Shown: one piece after another, positions 8,425 to 17,058 of the stretch
How the letters are laid out: every line of letters starts with the position of its first letter
Numbering within the stretch: position 1 is the stretch's first letter
NCBI GenBank assembly: GCA_030528155.1
Contig: JAUMZL010000016.1
Coordinates: forward strand, 1 to 54,003
Direction of reading: 5' to 3'
Length of the DNA stretch: 54,003 nucleotides
From: Aerococcus sp.
GTDB taxonomy: Bacteria > Bacillota > Bacilli > Lactobacillales > Aerococcaceae
Position numbers and translations under genes: made by a program
Notes under the pieces: generated by a model
Told to the model about the DNA's origin: nothing
Seen by the model: the letters and a program-made list of their open reading frames with translations, nothing else
The model's database searches: none

Positions 8425-8829
8425 ATGGCACAGTCATTAGTATTGATTAGTCATGGTCCCCTGTGTGAAGCCCTCAAAGCTTCCACTGAAATGATCATGG
8501 GACCACAAGAAAATATTTATACCGTATCGTTGCTACCTGATGAAGGTCAGGGAGACTTCGAAAAGAAATTTGATGATATCGTCAAAGATCTCGATGATTT
8601 CGTTGTATTTTGCGACTTGCAAGGTGGAACACCATGCAACGTGATTTCTAAGAAGATCATGCAGGGAGAAGACATTGACCTCTATGCAGGCATGAATATG
8701 CCAATGGTGATTGCCTTCATCAATGGAGTGCTTATGGGTACGCCTGTCGATGTCGTTCAAGAAGCAGCGTCACATATCAGCCACGTCAACGACTTGTTGC
8801 TCGCTGATGATGACGATGAGGACGAATAA
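8425..8829 (+). CDS. PTS mannose-family EIIA component
   Basis: 134 residues. MAQSLVLISHGPLCEAL carries the phosphorylation site His10, and CDLQGGTPCNVI is the second family motif. It is a soluble phosphocarrier between HPr and EIIB. I start at the ATG at 8425, behind GAGGAG; an in-frame TTG at 8410 lies inside the ribosome binding region. The C-terminus ends in the acidic run ADDDDEDE, reminiscent of the acidic tail of EIIC. A hairpin terminator or attenuator separates it from agaS. Confidence 0.9.
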   Translation: MAQSLVLISHGPLCEALKASTEMIMGPQENIYTVSLLPDEGQGDFEKKFDDIVKDLDDFVVFCDLQGGTPCNVISKKIMQGEDIDLYAGMNMPMVIAFINGVLMGTPVDVVQEAASHISHVNDLLLADDDDEDE

Positions 8830-8840
8830 CGGTTGAACGA

Positions 8841-8866
8841 GGGGGCTGCTTGGCCCCCTTTTGTTT
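8841..8866 (+). terminator. Intra-operon terminator/attenuator between EIIA and agaS
   Basis: GGGGGC and GCCCCC (8841-8846 with 8853-8858), 6-nt loop, followed by TTTTGTTT. No clear promoter lies between it and agaS, so partial read-through probably lowers agaS-nagA expression relative to the PTS. Confidence 0.7.
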
Positions 8867-8947
8867 CATTATGGTCAAACGATGCCACTTGTTGGCAGTA
8901 TTGATAAAGGAAATAGAGTGGTTTTCCACTCGGCTAGGAGGACAAAA

Positions 8948-10123
8948 ATGTTTACAGAATCTGATGAAAAACTCAAAGAATTGGGCGCTGACATTACCGT
9001 ACGTGAAGTACAACAACAGCCAGAATTATGGCAAGAAGCTTATGACAACTATGTCGAACAACGTGAAAAGATCACGGAATTCCTCAATGCAATCACTGCG
9101 AAACATGACCGCATTCGGGTGGTGTTTGCTGGGGCTGGAACGTCCGCTTTTGTTGGTGAAACCATTGTGCCTCATTTGGCTGAAGTTAATGATCAAAAGA
9201 AATGGGAATTCCGCGCGGTAGCAACGACGGATATTGTGGGGACACCAGAAAAATTCTTACAACATGACATTCCAACGATTTTGGTTTCCTTTGCTCGTTC
9301 AGGTAATTCACCAGAATCTGTAGCTACCGTAGAAATTGCTGAACAATTGGTAGATGACCTCTATCAAATGACGATCACCTGCGCACCAGATGGTAAATTG
9401 GCGCAAAAAGCAGAAAAAGAAAGTGATAATCTGTTACTCTTGCAACCTGCTGGCTCTAATGACAAAGGGTTTGCAATGACAGGAAGCTACAGCTGCATGG
9501 CTTTGACGGCACTGTTAGTCTTCGATACTGCCAGCGAAGCAGACAAGAAACACTATGTTGAAACGATTATTGAAGCAGGCCACAGCATTATTGAGCGAGA
9601 AGAAGACATTCAAGCAGTGGCTAACTTAGACTTTGAACGCGTGATCTATTTAGGTTCTGGTGGTTTCTTCGGCTTGTCCCGTGAAACACAATTGAAGATT
9701 TTGGAATTGACCGCTGGGAAGATTGCCACTCAATACGAAACACCAATTGGCTTCCGTCATGGGCCAAAATCCTTAGTTGATGAGAAGACGGTTGTAATGA
9801 CTTATGTCTCTAACAACGCCTACACCGACCTATACGATGCAGATTTGGTTAACGAAGTGTACCATGATGAAATTGCTGAAAAGGTGTTGGCCTTGACCGC
9901 TGAAAAACGAGACAAGATCGACGCTGACCAATTTGTGGTTGCTCACGGTACGGAATCCTTGCCAGATGTTTACCTCAGCTTCCCATATGTGATGTTTGGT
10001 CAAACCTTTGCAGTGATGACAGCCATCAAGATTGGTAATACCCCAGACACCCCATCACCAAGCGGTACGGTAAACCGTGTTGTTCAAGGGGTTATCATCC
10101 ATCCTTTAGGAGAAGAGGCTTAA
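8948..10123 (+). CDS. agaS: Galactosamine-6-phosphate deaminase/isomerase (AgaS)
   Basis: 391 residues, the normal AgaS length. Two SIS domains: AGAGTSAFVGETI and SFARSGNSPES mark the first sugar-phosphate site, and GSGGFFGLSRE the second. AgaS converts galactosamine-6-phosphate to tagatose-6-phosphate plus ammonia. The ATG at 8948 has AGGAGG 6-7 nt upstream; an in-frame TTG at 8861 falls in the U-tract of the preceding terminator and is rejected. nagA follows after 2 nt. The ammonia it releases is notable given the apparently glutaminase-less purine enzymes elsewhere in the window, but a link is speculative. Confidence 0.9.
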   Translation: MFTESDEKLKELGADITVREVQQQPELWQEAYDNYVEQREKITEFLNAITAKHDRIRVVFAGAGTSAFVGETIVPHLAEVNDQKKWEFRAVATTDIVGTPEKFLQHDIPTILVSFARSGNSPESVATVEIAEQLVDDLYQMTITCAPDGKLAQKAEKESDNLLLLQPAGSNDKGFAMTGSYSCMALTALLVFDTASEADKKHYVETIIEAGHSIIEREEDIQAVANLDFERVIYLGSGGFFGLSRETQLKILELTAGKIATQYETPIGFRHGPKSLVDEKTVVMTYVSNNAYTDLYDADLVNEVYHDEIAEKVLALTAEKRDKIDADQFVVAHGTESLPDVYLSFPYVMFGQTFAVMTAIKIGNTPDTPSPSGTVNRVVQGVIIHPLGEEA

Positions 10124-10125
10124 TC

Positions 10126-11274
10126 ATGAAACAATTTTACGCAGCAAAAGAAATCATTCTCGAAGACAGTGTGGTTTACGATGGTTTTCTCGTGGTAGAA
10201 GACGGTAAAATCGTTGATATTGCCAAATCCGTACCGAGCGACGTTGAAGTCATCGATTATGGGGACTATGTCATTGCTCCAGGTTATGTGGACACCCATA
10301 TTCACGGGTTGATGTCCCACGATGTGATGGATATCTCCTTAGAGGGAATGAAGGTCATGTCTAACGGCCTCTATCAAGCAGGGGTTACATCGTGGTTACC
10401 GACGACCTTGACGGATTCCTTTGAAAACTTGAATGCTGTTTGCCAATTGATCGGGGAACATCACGATGAAATTGGTGGCGCTAAGATTCAGGGGATTTTC
10501 TTCGAAGGGCCAGCCTTCACCGAAGAACACAAAGGTGCGCAGAATCCAAAATATATGGAAGACCCATCTATCGACCATCTTCGTCAATGGCATGAATCTT
10601 CCAAGGGGCTGCTCAAGAAGATCGCAATTGCTCCAGAACGTGAAAATGTCGCGGACTACATTCAATTCGCCAATACGATGGGGATTCATGTGACACTCGG
10701 GCATAGTAATGCAACGTATGCCGATGCAGAGCGTGCCGTAGCTGCTGGAGCTGACGGGTTCTGCCATACCTATAATGGCATGAGTGGTTTGCATCACCGC
10801 GAACCTGGCATGGTTGGGGCAGCGTTGTCCCTCGATGATGTGTGGGCCGAACTGATCTGTGACGGCCATCATGTTCATCCAGCCGCAGCCAAAGTAGCTG
10901 TACGCGCACGTGGCGTGGACCGAGTAGTATTAGTCACTGACTCCATGCGTGCTGGTGGTATGGGCGATGGCGAATCCAAATTAGGTGAATTCGACGTTAT
11001 CGTTAAAGATGGCGCCGCACGCCTGAAGGATTCTGGTAGCTTGGCGGGATCTGTGCTTGAATTGAAGAATGCTGTGAAGAATGTGGTCAGTTGGGGTGTA
11101 GCTTCCTTAGAAGACGCCGTACGAATGGCCAGCTTAAATCCAGCAAAATCAGTTGGCATCGATGATGTCTGCGGCAAACTTCACCAAGGCTATGCTGCTG
11201 ACTTTAATATTTTGACCGACGAAGGGGTACTGGTTGCTACCTATCAAGACGGCGAGAAAAAATACGAAGCGTAA
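10126..11274 (+). CDS. nagA: N-acetylhexosamine-6-phosphate deacetylase (NagA family)
   Basis: 382 residues of the amidohydrolase superfamily. Visible metal/catalytic residues: His58 and His60 (DTHIHG), Glu127 (FFEGPAF), His193 (LGHSNAT), His214 (CHTYNGM) and Asp272 (VTDSM). It removes acetate from GlcNAc-6-P or GalNAc-6-P. Coupling to agaS (2-nt gap, Shine-Dalgarno in the agaS end) makes GalNAc-6-P the likely substrate, as for AgaA/GnbF. A housekeeping NagA elsewhere in the genome is possible. A weak terminator follows. Confidence 0.9.
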   Translation: MKQFYAAKEIILEDSVVYDGFLVVEDGKIVDIAKSVPSDVEVIDYGDYVIAPGYVDTHIHGLMSHDVMDISLEGMKVMSNGLYQAGVTSWLPTTLTDSFENLNAVCQLIGEHHDEIGGAKIQGIFFEGPAFTEEHKGAQNPKYMEDPSIDHLRQWHESSKGLLKKIAIAPERENVADYIQFANTMGIHVTLGHSNATYADAERAVAAGADGFCHTYNGMSGLHHREPGMVGAALSLDDVWAELICDGHHVHPAAAKVAVRARGVDRVVLVTDSMRAGGMGDGESKLGEFDVIVKDGAARLKDSGSLAGSVLELKNAVKNVVSWGVASLEDAVRMASLNPAKSVGIDDVCGKLHQGYAADFNILTDEGVLVATYQDGEKKYEA

Positions 11275-11304
11275 TCATTAAACGGTCATCTCTCAATGAA
11301 AAAG

Positions 11305-11331
11305 AAAAGGTCCTAGTGGAAAGGGCCTTTT
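11305..11331 (+). terminator. Weak terminator after nagA
   Basis: AAAAGGTCC and GGGCCTTTT (one G-U pair) with a 9-nt loop; the U residues are part of the stem and then CATTAATT follows. Confidence 0.5.
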
Positions 11332-11435
11332 CATTAATTGGTTGATTTTGGCTTGAAAACAAGAAATTTCCGGTGAAACGAACGATTTAAGCGCAGAATT
11401 TCACTTTATCATTTCCCAAAACAGCCAAAGTAGTT

Positions 11436-11441
11436 TATAAT
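11436..11441 (+). promoter_or_regulatory. Candidate -10 of the lacD promoter
   Basis: TATAAT 46 nt before the lacD ATG. No good -35 is seen (TTTCCC at 18 nt is the best). The position behind a terminator supports an independent promoter. Confidence 0.4.
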
Positions 11442-11487
11442 GACCGTGGAGTATGAATTTTTTAGTTTATATTTAGGAGGATTCATA

Positions 11488-12480
11488 ATGAAACATATTT
11501 CCGAAGAAAAGCTCAAACACTTGAAAGCATTGTCTGACGACAATAACGTGATTTCTGCTTTGGCAATCGACCAACGTGGTTCTCTCCGTCGTATGATTGC
11601 TGCTGACGCTGAAGAAGGCGCAGATATCCAAGCTCTCGTTGAACAATTCAAAGTAGCTGTTTCTGAAGAATTAACCCCATACGCATCATCCATTTTGTTG
11701 GACCCAGAATATGGTTTGCCAGCAGCTAAACAACGTGATGAAAAAGCAGGGTTACTCTTGTCCTACGAAAAAACTGGTTACGACGCAACTGAACCAGGCC
11801 GTTTGCCAGACTTGATTGCTGACGAATCAGCAAAACGTATCAAAGAACAAGGCGGTAACGCTGTTAAGTTCTTGCTCTACTTCGACATTGATGAAGGCGA
11901 CGAAATCAACGATGCTAAGAAAGCTTTCGTTGAACGTATCGGTGCTGAATGCGAAGCAGAAGGTATTCCATTCTTCATGGAAATCGTGACTTACGATGCA
12001 AAATTGAACGAAGAAAAATCTGCTGAATATGCAAAATTGAAACCTCGCAAGGTTATCGACGCAATGAAATTATTCTCAGAAGACCGTTACAACATCGACG
12101 TATTGAAGATGGAAGTTCCTGTTAACATGAACTACGTTGAAGGTTTCGACAACGGTGAAGTTGTTTACACCCAAGAAGAAGCAAAAGCATTCTTCAAAGA
12201 ACAAAGTGAAGCAACTGACTTACCATTCATCTTCTTGAGTGCTGGGGTTTCTGCTGAACTCTTCCAAGAAACCTTGAAATTCGCTAAAGAAGCTGGTTCT
12301 GAATTCAACGGTGTTCTCTGTGGACGTGCAACCTGGAAAGACGCTATTCCAGAATTCGCTGAAAAAGGCGAAGAAGCAGCTCGTGCATGGTTGAAGGGCC
12401 AAGGTAAAGAAAACATTCAAGCATTGAATGCTGTTCTTGAAGAAACCGCAACCCCATGGACCAACCGTATTGGTAAATAA
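11488..12480 (+). CDS. lacD: Tagatose-1,6-bisphosphate aldolase
   Basis: 330 residues, close to the usual length of about 326 for class I LacD. Family signatures include [36 protein letters not shown] and [10 protein letters not shown], the last with the likely Schiff-base lysine. It splits tagatose-1,6-bisphosphate into dihydroxyacetone phosphate and glyceraldehyde-3-phosphate, finishing the route from AgaS. I start at 11488 behind AGGAGG; an ATG at 11440 overlaps the TATAAT box. Codon use is more uniform than in neighbours, suggesting strong expression. The tagatose-6-phosphate kinase (LacC) needed between AgaS and LacD is not in this window. Confidence 0.93.
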   Translation: MKHISEEKLKHLKALSDDNNVISALAIDQRGSLRRMIAADAEEGADIQALVEQFKVAVSEELTPYASSILLDPEYGLPAAKQRDEKAGLLLSYEKTGYDATEPGRLPDLIADESAKRIKEQGGNAVKFLLYFDIDEGDEINDAKKAFVERIGAECEAEGIPFFMEIVTYDAKLNEEKSAEYAKLKPRKVIDAMKLFSEDRYNIDVLKMEVPVNMNYVEGFDNGEVVYTQEEAKAFFKEQSEATDLPFIFLSAGVSAELFQETLKFAKEAGSEFNGVLCGRATWKDAIPEFAEKGEEAARAWLKGQGKENIQALNAVLEETATPWTNRIGK

Positions 12481-12497
12481 TCAAACAATACTAACTT

Positions 12498-12514
12498 GTT
12501 AGGTCTGACCTAAC
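12498..12514. other. Small palindromic hairpin after lacD
   Basis: GTTAGGT and ACCTAAC around CTG, between the lacD stop and its terminator; perhaps it protects the mRNA 3' end. Confidence 0.4.
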
Positions 12515-12518
12515 GAGA

Positions 12519-12551
12519 AGGCGCTTGGAGTGATCTGAGCGTCTTTTTTTT
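12519..12551 (+). terminator. lacD terminator
   Basis: AGGCGCT and AGCGTCT (one G-U pair) around a 12-nt loop, followed by eight T. Confidence 0.8.
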
Positions 12552-12553
12552 GC

Positions 12554-12588
12554 AAAAAAACTGCCCACGTAACAGAAACGTGGGCAGT
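12554..12588 (-). terminator. galM terminator
   Basis: ACTGCCCACGT and ACGTGGGCAGT (12560-12570 with 12578-12588) with a 7-nt loop; on the minus strand a seven-U tract follows. It sits back to back with the lacD terminator. Confidence 0.88.
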
Positions 12589-12594
12589 TTGACG

Positions 12595-13647
12595 TTAGAT
12601 AGTATGAAATTGGAAGGTGGTTTTCTGGGTGTAGCGTTCATCGGGATGCAAGATGATATTCCCCCAATCCTCCGCATGATGGACGGCATCGGGTGCAGTC
12701 TGTGTTTCAAAGGTCGTTCCAGAATGAGTAATGGCAGGATGACCATAATGGTAGTAGTCGGGGACATTCGCATTGTGCGTGTAGATCACTAATGCAGATT
12801 GATCCGTTTTAACACTCACTTGGCGATGTTTTTCCGGTAAGCTGATAATGCCGTCAACCTCATTATCGTGAGTGAGCAACCAAGGGTGATCGAAGCCACC
12901 GGTAGGCTTGAGATCAGTCGCTAAATACTGATCTAATACTTCCTGATAGCGCACAGGTTCTCTAAGGTCGAAGGCGGTTCCTGACACATCTGCAATCTCG
13001 CCAGTTGGGATACTGTCTTTGCGCAGAGGCAGATATTGATCAGCAAAGACCTGGAAGATATGGTTCTTAACGGGCATTTCGTTGTCGCCATTTAAGTTGA
13101 AGTAGACATGATTGGTCAAATTTAATGGCGTTGCTGCACTCGTATTGGCGTGATATTGGATAGACCATTGATTATCGTCATTGAAACGATGGGTCACTGC
13201 AATATTTACCGTCCCGGGATAGCCATTATTTCCTTCCAGATCGGTGTAGGTGAAGGTCACCGCTGCTTCATGATCGTGTTCATCGATGGTATATGCCCAT
13301 TTCTGTTGATCGAGGCCGTTGAAGCCTCCGTGGTTTTGATTTTCGCCGTCATTTTTATCGACAGGGTAGGTTTTACCATCGATGACAAAGCTGGCGCGAT
13401 CGATACGACCGGCGACGCGCCCAACTGTTGCACCGTAGTAGAAATCATGCCAGGTAAAGACAGATTCTGCGTCGGGGTAACCGAGCACGATATTGTCGGT
13501 GGTCCCATCTTCATTAGGGACGAGCCATTGAGTGATGCGCGCCCCTAAATCAGCAAGGACGAGTGTTTGTTGATTGCGGTTAGTTAGACAGATTTCGTCA
13601 TATTGAATTCCTTGGTAACTACCAAAAGATCGTGTAGTCACTTGCAT
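12595..13647 (-). CDS. galM: Aldose 1-epimerase (galactose mutarotase)
   Basis: 350 residues, standard GalM length. Visible signatures: GRVAGRIDRASF, NQNHGGFNGLDQQKW, LTNHVYFNLNGD with a catalytic His, and THSGTTFETQTAPDAVH with the catalytic Glu near the C-terminus. It interconverts beta- and alpha-galactose so that GalK can use galactose released by the GH35 enzyme. The ATG at 13647 follows GAGGAGG; the open frame extends upstream to 13869, but that part overlaps the promoter region and galK. It is divergent from galK, and a cre-like palindrome lies in the shared region. Confidence 0.92.
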   Translation of the reverse strand: MQVTTRSFGSYQGIQYDEICLTNRNQQTLVLADLGARITQWLVPNEDGTTDNIVLGYPDAESVFTWHDFYYGATVGRVAGRIDRASFVIDGKTYPVDKNDGENQNHGGFNGLDQQKWAYTIDEHDHEAAVTFTYTDLEGNNGYPGTVNIAVTHRFNDDNQWSIQYHANTSAATPLNLTNHVYFNLNGDNEMPVKNHIFQVFADQYLPLRKDSIPTGEIADVSGTAFDLREPVRYQEVLDQYLATDLKPTGGFDHPWLLTHDNEVDGIISLPEKHRQVSVKTDQSALVIYTHNANVPDYYHYGHPAITHSGTTFETQTAPDAVHHAEDWGNIILHPDERYTQKTTFQFHTI

Positions 13648-13690
13648 AATCGTAGACCTCCTCTTTCTTATCATGAACAGTCTACCACAA

Positions 13691-13704
13691 TGAAAGCGCT
13701 GTAA
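13691..13704 (-). promoter_or_regulatory. cre-like palindrome upstream of galM
   Basis: TGAAAGCGCTGTAA matches the cre consensus at 12 of 14 positions in either orientation and lies 44 nt before the galM start. Confidence 0.4.
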
Positions 13705-13800
13705 ATGAGAGGGATTCGACGTTTGTTTGAATTTGTTGGGATTTGTCGGTTTTTTGTAGGAGAAGTAGGGATTTATTTTCCCACATGGGCGAAAAAATAG

Positions 13801-13832
13801 TATAATAAATTTAACAGACGAAAGCGTTATCC
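13801..13832 (+). promoter_or_regulatory. galKT promoter -10 with cre site
   Basis: TATAAT (13801-13806) lacks a good -35. Just downstream, CGAAAGCGTTATCC (13819-13832) matches cre at 12 of 14 positions, the same arrangement as at the EIIC promoter. Confidence 0.55.
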
Positions 13833-13860
13833 TAATTCCAAAGAAAGAAGGACAAGCAAC

Positions 13861-15033
13861 ATGGAACAAGCATTAAAAACAGCAGTTAGTCAAAAATTTG
13901 TGGAACTTTTTCACGAAGAGCCAACGACGCAGGGATTTGCGCCAGGGCGGGTGAATTTAATCGGCGAACACACCGATTACAATGGTGGCCATGTCTTCCC
14001 ATGTGCCATTACTAATGGCACGTATGGGGCAGCACGACGCAACGGGTCAAAAGAAGTGCGCTGTTACTCTGATAATTTCTCAGATGATGGAATCATTACC
14101 TTTTCACTTGAGGCATTAACTTTCGATAAAGCGGATGGCTGGACGAATTTTGTCAAAGGAATGGTGAAATTCATCCAAGCAGCAGGCTATGATATTGCTG
14201 AAGGTTTTGATTTGAGTATTGCAGGGAATATTCCTAATGGGGCGGGATTATCCTCTTCGGCCTCATTGGAACTCTTAATCGGCGTATTAGTGCGTGATTT
14301 GTTCGATTTAGAAGTAGAACAATTGGAATTGATTCGTCTCGGGCAACGTACCGAAAATGACTTCATCGGTGTGAACTCAGGGATTATGGATCAGTTCGCT
14401 GTAGGAATGGGAGAAACGGATCATGCGATTTTCCTGGACACCAATACGTTGGAATACGAATTAGTGCCAGCTGACTTTAAGGACAATGTCTTGTTGATTA
14501 TGAATACTAACAAACGCCGCGAGTTAAGTGATTCGAAATATAATGAACGCCGCAGTGAATGCGAGGAAGCACTTCGTCGTCTGCAGGAACATCACGATAT
14601 TGTGGCACTAGGCGCATTGACACCAGCCGACTTCGAAGCGTTACAATCAGAAATTGGGGATGAGACGTTGGTGAAACGAGCACGTCATGCCGTTACGGAA
14701 AATGCGCGGACGATTGCTGCCAAACAAGTACTAGAAGCCGACGACCTCAAAGCTTTTGGAGAATTGATGAATGCCTCGCATCGCTCCTTGCGCGATGATT
14801 ACGATGTGACGGGTGTGGAACTGGATACGCTTGTTGCTGCTGCTTGGGAGGAAGAGGGTGTCATTGGTGCCCGGATGACCGGTGCTGGCATGGGCGGATG
14901 CGCGATCGCTTTAGTAGCAAAAGACGCGGTAGATACCGTAAAAGCGCATATCCAAGCGACCTATACCGAAAAAATCGGTTACGCTCCATCATTCTATGTG
15001 GCTAATATTGGTAACGGTGCTCATACCTTTTAA
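13861..15033 (+). CDS. galK: Galactokinase
   Basis: 390 residues, normal for bacterial GalK (GHMP kinase). Galactose signature [15 protein letters not shown] at 29-43, ATP loop [15 protein letters not shown] near 126-140 and the C-terminal glycine motif [13 protein letters not shown]. It phosphorylates alpha-galactose to galactose-1-phosphate. The start follows AGAAGGA. galT follows after 40 nt, forming a galKT unit. galE is not in the window. With LacD nearby, the strain can handle galactose (Leloir) and the hexosamine half (tagatose route) separately. Confidence 0.95.
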   Translation: MEQALKTAVSQKFVELFHEEPTTQGFAPGRVNLIGEHTDYNGGHVFPCAITNGTYGAARRNGSKEVRCYSDNFSDDGIITFSLEALTFDKADGWTNFVKGMVKFIQAAGYDIAEGFDLSIAGNIPNGAGLSSSASLELLIGVLVRDLFDLEVEQLELIRLGQRTENDFIGVNSGIMDQFAVGMGETDHAIFLDTNTLEYELVPADFKDNVLLIMNTNKRRELSDSKYNERRSECEEALRRLQEHHDIVALGALTPADFEALQSEIGDETLVKRARHAVTENARTIAAKQVLEADDLKAFGELMNASHRSLRDDYDVTGVELDTLVAAAWEEEGVIGARMTGAGMGGCAIALVAKDAVDTVKAHIQATYTEKIGYAPSFYVANIGNGAHTF

Positions 15034-15073
15034 TCGTTAAGACGCTCACTGCATCAAGGGAGGAACAGTATTC

Positions 15074-16567
15074 ATGTCATTATCTGAAACCATCGCAAAT
15101 TTCGTTGCTGAGGCGATTGCGGAAGGGTGGATTGATCCGCTCGATGAAATCTATACACGCAACCGGCTCCTTGCGCTTGTTCAAGCATCAGACTACGATG
15201 AGGCGGTTGTTCCTGCCACCCCATTGCCTGACTTATTGACCAGTATGGATCAGTTGCGAACCTATGCACAAGCACAGGGCATTGTGGGGACGGCAAACTA
15301 TCAGGTAGAGCAATTTGAAGCGGCGGTGATGGATTTGATTGTCCCAACCCCAGCGCTCACTAATCAGCGTTTCTGGGAAAAATATGAGGAGTCCCCACAA
15401 GAAGCTACCGATTATTATTACCAATTACAACGCACCAGTGATTACATCAAAACACGGCATATCGCTAAGAATGTCGAATTTATCTACCCCGATGCGACGT
15501 ACGGCAACCTCGAGATCACGATTAATCTCTCCAAACCAGAAAAAACACAAGCAGAGATTGAAGCAGCTAAAACCGCTAGCAATGCGGCCTACCCTAAATG
15601 TGCACTCTGTTTAGAAAATGAGGGATATAGTGGTCGTGTAGATCACCCTGCTCGTCAGAATCATCGCTTAGTGCGCTTGATGCTTGGAGACCAACCATTT
15701 GCGATGCAATATTCGCCTTATGTCTACTACAATGAACACAGTATTTTCTTGAATGTGCACCACGTTCCGATGGCTATCAACCGACGCACATTTGAAAACT
15801 TGTTCCATATCATTGATATCTTGCCGCATTACTTTGTTGGTTCTAATGCGGACTTACCAGGTGTGGGCGGATCGATCCTTGCGCATGATCATTATCAAGG
15901 GGGGCGGCATGTTTTCCCAATGGAGGAGGCTCCGATTGATCATCCGGTGACCTTTACGGGGTATGAAGATGTGGTGAGTGGCTACGTCAAATGGCCGATG
16001 ACCACCTTGCGTCTTGTGAGTGCTGACCAACAGCGCTTGATTGATCTAGCCGAGAAAATTCTTGGCGTTTGGCGCTCATACAGTGATGAAGCGGTTGGAG
16101 TCTTAGCCAAGACAACGGCACCGCATAACACCATCACGCCGATTGCGCGTCGTCGTAATGGTAACTATGAATTGGATTTAGTTTTGCGGAACAACCGCAC
16201 CACGCCGGAATTACCGGGGGGGATTTTCCATCCACATCCGGACGTACAAAATATCAAACAGGAGAACATCGGGCTGATTGAAGTGATGGGATTGGCGATT
16301 CTTCCTCCACGTTTGCTTCCCGAACTCCAGACGGTGAAAGACTATCTCGTTGGGAATATCCCACTGGAACAGGTAAGCGCGGTTCATCAATCATGGACCA
16401 AACAGATCGCTGCCGACTTCCAATCAGGGCAAGATGTTGATATGTTCATTCGGGAAAAATTAGGGCAAACTTTTGTGCGGATTTTGAGTGATGCCGGTGT
16501 ATTTAAACAAGATGATGCGGGCTTTGCAGCTGGAGACCGTTTCGTTTCTTTTGTGAACGCCAAGTAA
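15074..16567 (+). CDS. galT: Galactose-1-phosphate uridylyltransferase, type 2
   Basis: 497 residues, the length of the Firmicutes GalT type 2 family, which differs from the shorter E. coli type. Family motifs include CALCLENEGYSGR, GGSILAHDHYQGGRHVFP and FHPHPDVQNIKQENIG. It exchanges UMP between UDP-glucose and galactose-1-phosphate. GGGAGG lies 9 nt before the ATG. The last codons (FVNAK) lie in the first unit of a three-copy 35-bp tandem repeat that continues beyond the stop. Product assignment is firm. Confidence 0.95.
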   Translation: MSLSETIANFVAEAIAEGWIDPLDEIYTRNRLLALVQASDYDEAVVPATPLPDLLTSMDQLRTYAQAQGIVGTANYQVEQFEAAVMDLIVPTPALTNQRFWEKYEESPQEATDYYYQLQRTSDYIKTRHIAKNVEFIYPDATYGNLEITINLSKPEKTQAEIEAAKTASNAAYPKCALCLENEGYSGRVDHPARQNHRLVRLMLGDQPFAMQYSPYVYYNEHSIFLNVHHVPMAINRRTFENLFHIIDILPHYFVGSNADLPGVGGSILAHDHYQGGRHVFPMEEAPIDHPVTFTGYEDVVSGYVKWPMTTLRLVSADQQRLIDLAEKILGVWRSYSDEAVGVLAKTTAPHNTITPIARRRNGNYELDLVLRNNRTTPELPGGIFHPHPDVQNIKQENIGLIEVMGLAILPPRLLPELQTVKDYLVGNIPLEQVSAVHQSWTKQIAADFQSGQDVDMFIREKLGQTFVRILSDAGVFKQDDAGFAAGDRFVSFVNAK

Positions 16568-16650
16568 GGAAGACGGCCAATTCTTTTGTGAACGCTGAAT
16601 AAGGAAGATGGCCGATTCTTTTGTGAACGTCGAGTAAGGAAGGCGGCCGT
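16546..16650. repeat. Three tandem 35-bp repeats starting in the galT end
   Basis: Units at 16546-16580, 16581-16615 and 16616-16650. Each starts TTCTTTTGTGAACG, continues with a TAAGGAAG core and ends around GGCC. The first contains the galT stop codon; the other two are noncoding copies of the galT tail with several substitutions each. Confidence 0.9.
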
Positions 16651-16671
16651 TTTTCACTAGGACATTTGAGT

Positions 16672-16710
16672 AAAAAAAGAGAGGGAGCACTTTTTTGGGG
16701 TGCTCCCTCT
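16672..16710 (-). terminator. Terminator of the flavodoxin-pepS-membrane protein unit
   Basis: AGAGGGAGCAC (16680-16690) and GTGCTCCCTCT (16700-16710) with a 9-nt loop. On the minus strand a U7 tract follows. It could also slow plus-strand transcripts from galT. Confidence 0.8.
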
Positions 16711-16732
16711 TTAGTATTGGGCGAGTATTCGA

Positions 16733-17026
16733 CTACTTCTCGTCATTTAGACGATCTTCGAGGCTCTCTAGGCGGCTCTTGAGTGATTCGGTGGTCTCTT
16801 CTAATTGCTCAATGCGCTGGTTCTGTTGGAGCCACTCATCGGTGCGATTTTCCTCGCGCTTACCGGTGAAATGATAGACCACTCCAATCACAATCACAAC
16901 AAACAGCAAGAGTAAAAATAAGTAAAACCAGTTCCAATGTGGCGACCCTTTGTCCAGCGTTTGGAGGGTCTCCTCGATCACAGGGTTATCGTATACTGAA
17001 TTTTGTGGTTGCTTATGCTTCGCCAT
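16733..17026 (-). CDS. Small single-pass membrane protein with C-terminal coiled coil
   Basis: I do not recognise a family. The protein has 97 residues: a polar N-terminus (1-32), one membrane helix (about 33-53, WFYLFLLLLFVVIVIG) and a charged heptad-like coiled coil (about 66-95, with repeated LE/SL pairs). GAGGAGC lies 6 nt before the ATG at 17026; an in-frame upstream ATG at 17071 overlaps the end of pepS and lacks a good ribosome site. It is third in a unit after a flavodoxin and PepS, 32 nt behind PepS. A role in membrane or septum organisation is possible but unsupported. Confidence 0.65.
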   Translation of the reverse strand: MAKHKQPQNSVYDNPVIEETLQTLDKGSPHWNWFYLFLLLLFVVIVIGVVYHFTGKREENRTDEWLQQNQRIEQLEETTESLKSRLESLEDRLNDEK

Positions 17027-17058
17027 TTTAAAGCTCCTCTGCGAGTCTTTTATCTGTT

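Noticed and set aside
8861-8947. Upstream TTG start for agaS
   Set aside because: It overlaps the T tract of the terminator, and a good AGGAGG precedes the ATG at 8948.
13648-13869. N-terminal extension of GalM in the open reading frame
   Set aside because: It covers the divergent promoter region and part of galK; GAGGAGG before the ATG at 13647 gives the normal GalM start.
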